Source of the DNA: Micavibrio aeruginosavorus
Lineage (GTDB): Bacteria > Pseudomonadota > Alphaproteobacteria > Micavibrionales > Micavibrionaceae
Reading direction: 5' to 3'
Assembly: GCA_003241475.1 (NCBI GenBank)
Contig: QFQB01000061.1
Location: 1 to 12,175, forward strand
Length of the DNA stretch: 12,175 bases
Positions 6,538 through 12,175 of this stretch are shown in pieces. Position 1 is the first letter of the stretch. Each line of letters opens with the position of its first letter. The translations under genes were made by a program, and so were the position numbers. A model generated the notes under the pieces. That model saw nothing but the letters and a program-made list of their open reading frames with translations, did no database searches and was not told the origin of the DNA.

Positions 6538-8154
6538 TTAGCTCTCGAAGGTAAAGGCATATAGACGAAGACCTGCGCTCCCGGCTTTGATAGTAACGGT
6601 TCTGTTTGTTGACGAAGGCTCCGCTATAATTTCATAGAGACGAGATTCTTTGACGGATGCGATTGAACTCTTCGTATCCGCAGTATCTTTTTCTAAAGCC
6701 TTGCCGTTCATCAAAATTTGTGCATTTACAGTTTCGTCCGTAGCGCTCTCCATGACCAAAAAGACTTTTTTAGCCCGGAAATGGAGCATCAGAAAATCTC
6801 CGCTTTTTGCCGACTCAATATATTCACCTGTGCGCTTCCAATTGCCCTTCACCTTCCAGTTGTCGGTCGGTAGGGGAGACGCTTTGGATTCACGTTCTGC
6901 ACGGTCGTTTCCAAGATATGTTTCAGGAGTCTGGCCTTGCGCTGTGACATTCTTACCTGCGTCGGCATTTTCGTCTATTTGAAGACCAAGAAGATAGCGG
7001 ATATTGTTTTCGGTCACATCGTATTTACCCTCGCCGAAATGAGTATAAACGACCATGCCATTCTTATCGATTAGATAATGGGCGGGCCAGTATCTATTTT
7101 CAAAATTACGCCATGTACTAAAATCATTGTCCATAGCAACTGGATAAGTAAGGCCAAATTTTTTAAGGGCTTTCGATACGTTTTCCTCCTTTCCTTCAAA
7201 GGCAAACTCAGGGGAGTGTACGCCGATAATCACTAGACCTTTATCTTTGTATTTTTCGTACCAGCTTTCAATATATGGGAGCGTGCGGATACAATTGATA
7301 CAGGAATAAGTCCAAAAATCGACGAGAACGACTTTGCCTTTGAGGGCAGACAGATCAAGTGGATCGGTGTTAAACCATTTTTTTATGCCTGAAATTTCCG
7401 GTGTGGGATACGGCGTATCCAAGCCGTCTTGCAGGCCAGCCATATTCTGTTCTGTCGTGCGTGTTTGCGAGGTCTTTGCCACCGCCCATTCTGCGATGCT
7501 CACGCCAGATAGCGCCAGAAAGGCGAAAGCAATTATGCTTACGCCCATAATGCGGCGTAAGGTGACGGCGTGTTTGGATATAAAACGTAATTGCGCGCTC
7601 AAATATTGTCCAAATAAGGCGATTGCCAGCATGGGCATCCCGGCGCCAACACTAAATGCCGTAATAGTTGTGACGGCCTCGAAATTGGTTTGGGACTGAA
7701 TAACCTGCAAGATTGCAGAAGCTAGAATGGGGCCAGCGCAAGGCACCCACACAAGGCCAATCAGTGCACCCACAAAAATCCCACCCAGTTTCGTGTTTGT
7801 CAGTTTGTTATTGCTCAAGCTATTTGCGCTACCTGCGATCCCGCTGGTGACGTTAGAAAAACGTTCCTCCAGAAATGGTACTACCATGACGATGCCAAAG
7901 ATAAGAAGAAGGATGTAGGCGCCCGTCTGTATGGCATCTTGCTGGATATTGAATATGCTAAGGATAGAACGCGAAACCAGCGAAAAAATCGTAAACGTAA
8001 TTACGAAGCCTGCAATGACCAGAAATGGGCGCAATCTATCTTTGGTTGCGGATGATGCCAGAATGAATGGCAAAATTGGCAAAATACATGGAGAAAAAGC
8101 AAGCCCGAAGCCTTCGGCTAGAGCAAGGGCGGTATGAGTAATACTAAATGGCAT
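6538..8154 (-). CDS. dipZ: DipZ-type thiol-disulfide reductase: CcdA-like membrane domain fused to TlpA-like thioredoxin
   Basis: The 538-residue protein should carry electrons from cytoplasmic thioredoxin across the inner membrane to periplasmic thiol targets. Residues about 1-225 form a CcdA/DsbD-beta-like membrane domain of about six segments. It has the two membrane cysteines expected for the relay: C23 in SPCILPILPF and C139 in WVPCAGP. Residues about 250-395 form a thioredoxin domain with WTYSCINCIRTLPY (CINC: C285, C288) and a cis-proline motif WPAHY (P357). Residues about 425-538 are a beta-rich C-terminal domain as in DipZ proteins. The thioredoxin part should face the periplasm. AAGGAG lies 6 bases before the ATG. 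It is the third gene after the sigma and anti-sigma genes, 68 bp downstream of nrsF, and probably shares their autoregulated promoter. Cytochrome c maturation is possible, but no such genes are nearby; repair of oxidised envelope proteins fits the neighbours better. Confidence 0.92.
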   Translation of the reverse strand: MPFSITHTALALAEGFGLAFSPCILPILPFILASSATKDRLRPFLVIAGFVITFTIFSLVSRSILSIFNIQQDAIQTGAYILLLIFGIVMVVPFLEERFSNVTSGIAGSANSLSNNKLTNTKLGGIFVGALIGLVWVPCAGPILASAILQVIQSQTNFEAVTTITAFSVGAGMPMLAIALFGQYLSAQLRFISKHAVTLRRIMGVSIIAFAFLALSGVSIAEWAVAKTSQTRTTEQNMAGLQDGLDTPYPTPEISGIKKWFNTDPLDLSALKGKVVLVDFWTYSCINCIRTLPYIESWYEKYKDKGLVIIGVHSPEFAFEGKEENVSKALKKFGLTYPVAMDNDFSTWRNFENRYWPAHYLIDKNGMVVYTHFGEGKYDVTENNIRYLLGLQIDENADAGKNVTAQGQTPETYLGNDRAERESKASPLPTDNWKVKGNWKRTGEYIESAKSGDFLMLHFRAKKVFLVMESATDETVNAQILMNGKALEKDTADTKSSIASVKESRLYEIIAEPSSTNRTVTIKAGSAGLRLYAFTFES

Positions 8155-8222
8155 GGTCGGCTCCTTTTATCGTCTGTCCTTGTATACGGAGGCACCATGG
8201 AAAAGGTTACAGACGAAAATAG

Positions 8223-8861
8223 CTACCAACGTATGAATTTAGGGAGAATAAAACGGGCCGTGAATCCGAGAGTTACCACGGGAAGACCATATGCCACGGC
8301 TATAAATGTTGGGCTATCTATGGGGCAATGAAAGGAATAGCCGACGGCGCAAGCGGCGGATGCGGCAAAGCCAATCCATCCGGCGGCCTTGTTTTCATCA
8401 GCGGGGGCGTAGCGTTTCATGAGGGTTGTTAATGCTATGATCCCAACCAGCCCATATGTAGTTACAAAAAATAGACAGGCAGGGAAATTTCTAAGCAGGA
8501 AATTGCTCAGAATAACATCAGGGGAACTCGCACTGCCCCATTCCAAAACAATGAACAGGGACAGAACGACGATCGGTAGCAAAGCTATACTGCGCTTTGG
8601 AAATTTTGGTAATGGCTTGGCGGATTCTTTTAGAAATAAAAAGCCAAGAGAGGCAAAGCCAAACAGGATTGCAGTTTTAAAATAGAAGAAGGCAGGAAAG
8701 TCGAGCGTAGAAAATTCAGGACGTAATTTTCCAAGGATAGAATATGTTATACCAAGGCTTGCCAACGTTAAACCCACAAGCGCCCATCCGAAGGACAGCG
8801 GTTTGCGTATTGACAGGGATTGACTGAGGATTTTTATTAAATCGTCTGTTTGCTTGTTCAT
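8223..8861 (-). CDS. nrsF: NrsF-family (DUF1109) membrane anti-sigma factor
   Basis: The 212-residue protein has a short cytoplasmic start and about six membrane segments. The C-terminal signature YSFHCPIDSPTFIAVAYGL (175-193) is typical of DUF1109/NrsF. NrsF holds its cognate ECF sigma factor inactive at the membrane and releases it upon stress. From memory, Caulobacter NrsF depends on two conserved cysteines 50 residues apart. Here C129 (NFPACLFF) and C179 (FHCPIDS) have that spacing, and C171 is an extra one. They are the likely sensing residues for metals or oxidants. The start ATG overlaps the sigma gene stop (ATGA), and AAAGGAG precedes it. This 4-bp overlap is the usual sign of matched sigma and anti-sigma production. 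Confidence 0.92.
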   Translation of the reverse strand: MNKQTDDLIKILSQSLSIRKPLSFGWALVGLTLASLGITYSILGKLRPEFSTLDFPAFFYFKTAILFGFASLGFLFLKESAKPLPKFPKRSIALLPIVVLSLFIVLEWGSASSPDVILSNFLLRNFPACLFFVTTYGLVGIIALTTLMKRYAPADENKAAGWIGFAASAACAVGYSFHCPIDSPTFIAVAYGLPVVTLGFTARFILPKFIRW

Positions 8862-9424
8862 GCCACACTCTCCTTTCTCATCATATCCGATAATTTTTTA
8901 AGGCCCCTGTGTACGATAACCTTGATGTTCCCTTCACTAATGTTGTACCGCGTCGATAACTCTTGCACCGACATGCCGTCAACTTTCATATCGTAAATGA
9001 TCTGTCCTGCCGGTGGTTTTAAAGTGTTTAAAAGATTTTGTAGGTCGTAGGTAATAGAAACGGCGTCAGGTGTTGCCTCGTCTGCTGGTTCCCAAAAATC
9101 TGTATCCTCTATTGAAACAACCTTGACTTTGTGGCGGCGTAAATGGTCGATGATCTTGTGTTTCATCACGGCGCGCACCCATGCGAGAAATGGCTGATCT
9201 TCGTCATAAGTGTGAAGTTTCAGGTGGATCGCGAGGAAGGTTTCTTGCAAGACATCTTCGCTGTAATTTGTACGGCCAAAGCGTGAGAGATGCGCTACAG
9301 CTCCTTTTTTTAATAAAGGCGCGAGCTTAAGAAGCAAATTATTATAACTAGTTTTATTTCCCTGTCGTGTTTCCATGACCAGACGCTTTAAGTCCATTTC
9401 AAGATCGATACTGTTCTTGTTCAT
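8858..9424 (-). CDS. sigF: ECF sigma factor, SigF type, partner of NrsF
   Basis: The 188-residue protein has the two ECF regions. Sigma-2 spans about 24-98, with YSEDVLQETFLAIH and the helix FLAWVRAVMKHKIIDHLRR. Sigma-4 spans about 125-180, with the helix-turn-helix MSVQELSTRYNISEGNIKV. No extra C-terminal sensing domain is present. The overlapping NrsF gene places it in the SigF/NrsF group, known from Caulobacter (heavy metals) and Azospira (hypochlorite). Its own upstream DNA has a matching sigma-F-type promoter, so it is probably self-activating. The predicted transcription start falls at or within a few bases of the ATG at 9424, and no clear ribosome binding site is seen. It may therefore be translated from a leaderless mRNA, or start at M10 (codon at 9395-9397). 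The exact start is the main uncertainty. Confidence 0.92.
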   Translation of the reverse strand: MNKNSIDLEMDLKRLVMETRQGNKTSYNNLLLKLAPLLKKGAVAHLSRFGRTNYSEDVLQETFLAIHLKLHTYDEDQPFLAWVRAVMKHKIIDHLRRHKVKVVSIEDTDFWEPADEATPDAVSITYDLQNLLNTLKPPAGQIIYDMKVDGMSVQELSTRYNISEGNIKVIVHRGLKKLSDMMRKESVA

Positions 9425-9430
9425 TATGGA

Positions 9431-9456
9431 TACGTCCGAAGTTTCCTAAAAGTTAC
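9431..9456 (-). promoter_or_regulatory. Sigma-F type promoter driving sigF-nrsF-dipZ
   Basis: On the minus strand, GTAACT (complement of 9451-9456), a 16-bp spacer and CGTA (complement of 9431-9434) match the pattern GTAAC-N16-CGWA. From memory, Caulobacter sigma-F promoters are GTAACC-N16-CGAA. The promoter lies directly in front of sigF, so it should form a positive feedback loop under NrsF control. Confidence 0.75.
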
Positions 9457-9471
9457 AAAAATTTTTGTAAC
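9452..9471. promoter_or_regulatory. Perfect 20-bp palindrome joining two back-to-back -35 elements
   Basis: GTTACAAAAA (9452-9461) and TTTTTGTAAC (9462-9471) are exact reverse complements with no spacer. Each end supplies GTAAC, the -35 core of one of the two divergent sigma-F-type promoters. The A5T5 centre is an intrinsically bent tract. The symmetry may be just two fused -35 boxes, or the palindrome may also bind a dimeric regulator. Confidence 0.8.
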
Positions 9472-9492
9472 CTATTTGCAGTTTTGCCCGAA
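9467..9492 (+). promoter_or_regulatory. Sigma-F type promoter driving the MXKDX gene
   Basis: GTAACC at 9467-9472, a 16-bp spacer (9473-9488) and CGAA at 9489-9492 equal the sigma-F consensus I recall from Caulobacter at every defined position. Transcription should begin near 9499, giving a leader of about 50 bases that ends in the TAGGAGA ribosome binding site of the small secreted protein. Confidence 0.78.
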
Positions 9493-9547
9493 GAGGGTAG
9501 CAGAGGGCAATGATGCCTTCCAGTTAAACACAATATAGGAGAATATT

Positions 9548-9841
9548 ATGAGCAATATCAAGATGCTGGCTTTAGCGTGCCTTATTATCGCGGGTTTTGC
9601 GACGCCTTTGGCGCATGCTGAAGAAATGGCAAAACCGGACGCGATGATGATGAAGGCGACGGACGACAAAATGATGATGGGGAAAGACGATAAAAAGATG
9701 ATGCCGTGCCATGAGGCCATGGTGAAAGATAAAGACGGTAAGATGATGAAGGACAAGGACGGCACGGCGGTGCCCTGTCACGACAAAATGATGGGAAAAG
9801 ACGACAAGATGATGGAAAAATCTATGAAGACGCAGGAATAA
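9548..9841 (+). CDS. Secreted methionine-rich MXKDX-repeat protein (MrpX-like) with two PCH motifs
   Basis: The 97-residue precursor has a signal peptide (hydrophobic core about 7-19, AHA cleavage at 22-24), leaving about 73 periplasmic residues. Seventeen of these are methionine; nearly all the rest are Lys, Asp, Glu and Gly, so the chain is probably disordered. Imperfect MXKDX units are MGKDD (44-48), MVKDK (58-62), MMKDK (66-70) and MGKDD (82-86). Two near-identical motifs, PCHEAM (53-58) and PCHDKM (76-81), hold its only mature cysteines and histidines. Proteins of this kind occur next to SigF/NrsF. In Azospira the related MrpX is described as a sacrificial hypochlorite scavenger whose methionines are re-reduced by a periplasmic reductase. 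The Met, Cys and His residues would also suit Cu(I) binding. TAGGAGA precedes the ATG, and the gene is divergent from sigF with a matching promoter. Confidence 0.88.
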   Translation: MSNIKMLALACLIIAGFATPLAHAEEMAKPDAMMMKATDDKMMMGKDDKKMMPCHEAMVKDKDGKMMKDKDGTAVPCHDKMMGKDDKMMEKSMKTQE

Positions 9842-9851
9842 GTCTCATTAG

Positions 9852-9880
9852 AAAAGCGCCCCTTCGGGGGCACTTTTTTG
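9852..9880 (+). terminator. Intrinsic terminator of the MXKDX gene
   Basis: The stem AGCGCCCC (9855-9862) and GGGGCACT (9867-9874) has one C-A mismatch and a TTCG tetraloop, and the sequence continues into six Ts (9874-9879). Upstream AAA can pair with the start of the T-run. It lies 10 bp after the stop codon and should insulate uvrC from the stress promoter. Confidence 0.88.
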
Positions 9881-9916
9881 TAAATATTACATGGTTGAGA
9901 GTGGGGGCTAACGGTT

Positions 9917-10047
9917 GCCATACCTGCATGGAAAAATATCCGCAAAGGTAAAACCGTATCAAAACGTCTAAGACGAGTTGCTATAACGGCTTTCCTGCCC
10001 TAAATATTTGTAATGGGTTCAAATTCCTTCCCCAATTCGTTGGAACG
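9917..10047 (+). repeat. Right copy of the ~130-bp direct repeat, leading into uvrC
   Basis: This copy corresponds to 6371-6499. Its left end (9917-9927) still resembles the first 11 nt of tRNA-Leu with one change, but the rest of the tRNA is missing. The tRNA-promoter part is the most diverged. The part from 9959 on, with the presumed uvrC promoter and first 12 uvrC codons, is well kept. The cassette lies between this copy and the one beside the intact tRNA. Confidence 0.85.
9978..10006 (+). promoter_or_regulatory. Candidate uvrC promoter giving a near-leaderless mRNA
   Basis: TTGCTA (9978-9983) and TAAATA (10001-10006) have a 17-bp spacer. The predicted start, 6-8 bp later, coincides with the uvrC ATG at 10013. 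No ribosome binding site is visible before that ATG. Both repeat copies keep both elements and the spacing. The -10 box is only a 3/6 match, so this is tentative. Confidence 0.35.
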
Positions 10048-11881
10048 TGGTGCTACGCTGATCCGAGACTACGTCAAGACCTTGCCGGAAAAGCCGGGGG
10101 TTTACCGCATGCTGAATGAAAAGGGCGATGTCCTTTACGTCGGCAAGGCGCGCGCGCTCAAAAAGCGGGTGGTCACATATTCCCATGTACAAAAACTGCC
10201 CAACCGCCTCAAGCGCATGGTATCCGAAACGGCCTCGATGGAGTTCATCACGACCAATTCGGAAGTGGAGGCGCTTCTTCTTGAATCCAACCTGATTAAA
10301 AAGCTGCAGCCGCGGTTCAATATTCTGCTCCGCGACGACAAGAGCTTTCCGTACATCTTGCTGACATCCGATCATGATTTCCCGCAAGTAAAAAAACATC
10401 GCGGCGCGCGCAAGCCGGGCGGGGAGTATTTCGGCCCGTTCGCCAGCGCGGGCGCGGTCAACCAGACGATCGATCTGCTGCAGCGGATTTTCAAATTGCG
10501 CAATTGCACGGATTCTTATTTTGCCGCACGCAAGCGTCCGTGCCTGCAATATCATATCAAGCGCTGCACGGCCCCGTGCGTCGGGCGGATATCCGTGCAG
10601 GAATATGCGCAAAGCGTTGAGCAGGCGCGCGCCTTTTTGACGGGCAAAAGCCGCGCGCTGCAGGATGATTTCCGCGCGCGCATGGAAGAGGCGAGCGAGT
10701 CTATGGATTACGAGCTTGCGGCCGAATACCGCGACAAAATCCACGCGCTGTCGTCCGTGCAGGCGCATCAGGACATTAACATCGAAGGTCTGAAGGATAT
10801 CGATGTCATCGCGTTTTACCAGCGCGAGGGCAAGACCTGCATTCAGGCGTTCTTTTTTCGCGGCGGGCAGAATTTCGGCAACCGCGCCTATTTTCCGCGC
10901 CATGATTCCGAAGTCTCGCCCGCGACCATCATGGCGAATTTTCTGGCGCAGTTTTACGAAGGCAAGCCCATTCCGCCGGAAATCATCGTCGGGCAAATGC
11001 CGGCGGAACGGGCGTTGATCGAAGAAGCGCTGGCGGCGCGCGAAAAATCCGGCCGCAAGGTTTCGATCAGCATGCCGGTGCGCGGGGCCCGCCGCCGTTT
11101 GCTGGATTTTGTCGAGCAGAATGCCAAGGGCGCGCTGGAGCGGCACTTGCTCGAGCGCAAGGGCGAGAGCGAGCTACTCGAAGGTGTGGCAAAGCTCTTT
11201 TCCATGGAGGGGGCGCCCGAACGGATCGAGATTTACGACAACTCCCATATCTCCGGCACCAACATGGTGGGCGGCATGGTCGTGGCGGGGGCGGAAGGTT
11301 TTCGCAAAGGGGCGTATCGCAAATTCAACATCCGCATTGCGGACAAGGGCGACGATTACGGCATGATGCGCGAGGTGATGACCCGCCGTTTCGGCCGCGC
11401 CATCAAGGAAGAGGTGGACAAGGAGTCCGATGACTGGCCGGACCTTCTGTTGATCGACGGGGGGCTTGGGCAATTCAACGCGGTGAGGGAGGTTTTGACC
11501 GAACTCGGCGTGTGGGAAGATATGACGGTTGTTTCTATCGCCAAGGGGCCGGACAGAAATGCGGGACGTGAGCAGTTTTTTATGGAAGGCCGCGAGCCGT
11601 TCCAGTTGCCCGTCAACGATGCTGTGCTTCACTATCTGCAAAGATTGCGGGACGAGGCGCATAGATTTGCCATAGGCGCGCACCGCAAACGCCGTTCCAT
11701 GGAGATCGGCAAAAATCCGCTCGATGAAATTGCAGGCATCGGCGCGGCGCGTAAAAAAGCGTTGCTCCATCATTTTGGATCGGCCAAGGCAATCAAGTCG
11801 GCGGGGGTTGAGGACCTTTTGAAGGTGGAAGGCATTAGCCGCGCGCAGGCGGAAAAAATCTTCGCTTTCTTCAACGAATAA
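10013..11881 (+). CDS. uvrC: Excinuclease ABC subunit C
   Basis: UvrC makes the two incisions around DNA damage in the UvrABC nucleotide excision repair complex. The 622 residues match the usual length and layout. An N-terminal GIY-YIG nuclease domain (about 25-105) has GVY at 29-31 and YVG at 42-44. Cysteines C165, C177, C185 and C189 have the spacing of the four that bind an iron-sulfur cluster in E. coli UvrC. A UVR motif for UvrB contact lies at about 213-248. The RNase H-like nuclease has D409 (IYDNSHISG), D482 (LLIDGGLGQ) and H550 (RDEAHRFAI). A C-terminal tandem helix-hairpin-helix spans about 570-620. The first 12 residues are the segment duplicated at 6465. An in-frame TAA at 10001-10003 rules out a longer start, but no Shine-Dalgarno sequence precedes the ATG. 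Confidence 0.97.
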   Translation: MGSNSFPNSLERGATLIRDYVKTLPEKPGVYRMLNEKGDVLYVGKARALKKRVVTYSHVQKLPNRLKRMVSETASMEFITTNSEVEALLLESNLIKKLQPRFNILLRDDKSFPYILLTSDHDFPQVKKHRGARKPGGEYFGPFASAGAVNQTIDLLQRIFKLRNCTDSYFAARKRPCLQYHIKRCTAPCVGRISVQEYAQSVEQARAFLTGKSRALQDDFRARMEEASESMDYELAAEYRDKIHALSSVQAHQDINIEGLKDIDVIAFYQREGKTCIQAFFFRGGQNFGNRAYFPRHDSEVSPATIMANFLAQFYEGKPIPPEIIVGQMPAERALIEEALAAREKSGRKVSISMPVRGARRRLLDFVEQNAKGALERHLLERKGESELLEGVAKLFSMEGAPERIEIYDNSHISGTNMVGGMVVAGAEGFRKGAYRKFNIRIADKGDDYGMMREVMTRRFGRAIKEEVDKESDDWPDLLLIDGGLGQFNAVREVLTELGVWEDMTVVSIAKGPDRNAGREQFFMEGREPFQLPVNDAVLHYLQRLRDEAHRFAIGAHRKRRSMEIGKNPLDEIAGIGAARKKALLHHFGSAKAIKSAGVEDLLKVEGISRAQAEKIFAFFNE

Positions 11882-12168
11882 GCGAGCGTTGCGTAAAGTT
11901 TTCAATGAAATCAAATGCGTGAAAAGCGATGTTCACATCCGGTTCAATAAAGCCAATCCCGAACGCACTTATGCACACAGCGGCATAGGGGTAAAATTTA
12001 TTTAAAACAGCGCATTAGCAAATTGTTGTTTATAAGTTCTTTAGCGTATTGCCCGCCCTAAACCCGCATGTTAGCGTCTTTTCATCAATCATCGCCAAGG
12101 CGTTTTTGGGACCGGCTGTTCTGGCTGTTCCAGCCGATGGTTGGACGACAAAGGGAGCGAGAGAGCAT
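11882..12168. other. Intergenic region after uvrC without a recognisable gene
   Basis: I see no convincing coding frame, tRNA or strong terminator in these 287 bases. An A/T-rich stretch at about 11990-12045 could hold a promoter, but no -35/-10 pair is convincing. At 12104-12125 there is a short tandem GGCTGTTCT/GGCTGTTCC, the second half forming a 5-bp hairpin (GGCTG-TTC-CAGCC). AGGGAG at 12152-12157 resembles a ribosome binding site for a gene entering from the right edge. Confidence 0.5.
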
Positions 12169-12175
12169 ATGTTTC
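12169..12175 (+). CDS. Possible first codons of a gene continuing past the right edge
   Basis: ATGTTTC at the end of the window follows AGGGAG (12152-12157) at a spacing of 11 bases, somewhat long but usable. An in-phase alternative cannot be excluded, such as the ATG at 12137, which stays open to the edge in another frame. A phosphatidyltransferase gene (pgsA) often follows uvrC and often begins Met-Phe, but two codons are not enough to assign it. Confidence 0.3.

Noticed and set aside
6538..8154. Dedicated cytochrome c maturation function for the CcdA-thioredoxin fusion
   Set aside because: No ccm or cytochrome genes are in the window, and the CINC thioredoxin with a C-terminal domain under an ECF stress sigma fits DipZ-type repair better; it remains possible but unsupported.
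9548..9841. Bufferin (DUF2282) copper-storage protein, a common SigF target
   Set aside because: The protein has only two mature cysteines and MXKDX repeats, not the four-cysteine DUF2282 pattern, and no DUF692 partner follows.
6371..10047. Classical integrative element or insertion sequence using the tRNA as attachment site
   Set aside because: There is no integrase, transposase or terminal inverted repeat. The repeat covers the tRNA 5' end and uvrC rather than the usual tRNA 3' half, and it is diverged.
10019..11914. Two long minus-strand open frames opposite uvrC (about 375 and 246 codons)
   Set aside because: UvrC on the plus strand is complete with all domains; the opposite frames show no domain and arise from its GC-rich codon pattern.
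12041..12064. CGCCCTAAA stretch resembling the TGCCCTAAA before uvrC, possible shared promoter motif
   Set aside because: The match is under 10 bases, has no matching -35 element at the right spacing, and is not followed closely by a start codon.

Overview
The window looks like part of an alphaproteobacterial chromosome. The PurB, Map, RadC and UvrC proteins read as alphaproteobacterial types, map and radC lie close together as they often do in that class, and an ECF sigma factor promoter matches the sigma-F pattern I remember from Caulobacter. I cannot name a genus. Most of the window is housekeeping DNA of moderate-to-high GC. One segment, about 6,500-9,916, is visibly more AT-rich.

Left part (1-6,381). 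On the minus strand, radC, a secreted protein of unknown function and purB (cut by the left edge) run in series; the first two overlap. map is also on the minus strand, but a plus-strand orphan gene (2,546-3,118) with its own near-consensus promoter and terminator sits between map and radC. Divergent from map is a tight plus-strand operon with TGATG stop/start overlaps: a membrane-anchored protein, a DUF2157-type polytopic membrane protein, and a CinA-type molybdopterin-binding-fold protein. It meets a convergent tRNA-Leu(UAA).

Middle part (6,371-10,047). A cassette of four genes lies between two direct repeats of about 130 bp. The minus strand carries an ECF sigma factor of the SigF type, its NrsF (DUF1109) membrane anti-sigma factor, and a DipZ-type protein (CcdA-like membrane domain, thioredoxin domain, extra C-terminal domain). 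The plus strand carries a small secreted methionine-rich MXKDX-repeat protein with two PCH motifs. Both arms leave a 123-bp divergent control region built on a perfect 20-bp palindrome. Its two halves are back-to-back -35 elements, each followed 16 bp later by CGWA. The gene content suggests a self-amplifying envelope stress response to hypochlorite-type oxidants or to metals. It resembles the described SigF/NrsF/MrpX/YedY systems, but a DipZ reductase stands where the YedY (MsrP) methionine sulfoxide reductase would be expected.

The flanking repeats are informative. Each spans the 5' end of tRNA-Leu, the spacer and the first 12 codons of uvrC. The left copy adjoins the intact tRNA and ends as a 12-codon uvrC remnant with an immediate stop. 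The right copy adjoins intact uvrC. The simplest reading is that the ancestral order was cinA - tRNA-Leu - uvrC and that the cassette arrived together with a duplicated or foreign junction. No integrase or transposase is present.

Right part (10,013-12,175). A full-length uvrC is followed by about 290 bp without a recognisable gene and possibly the first bases of another gene at the right edge.
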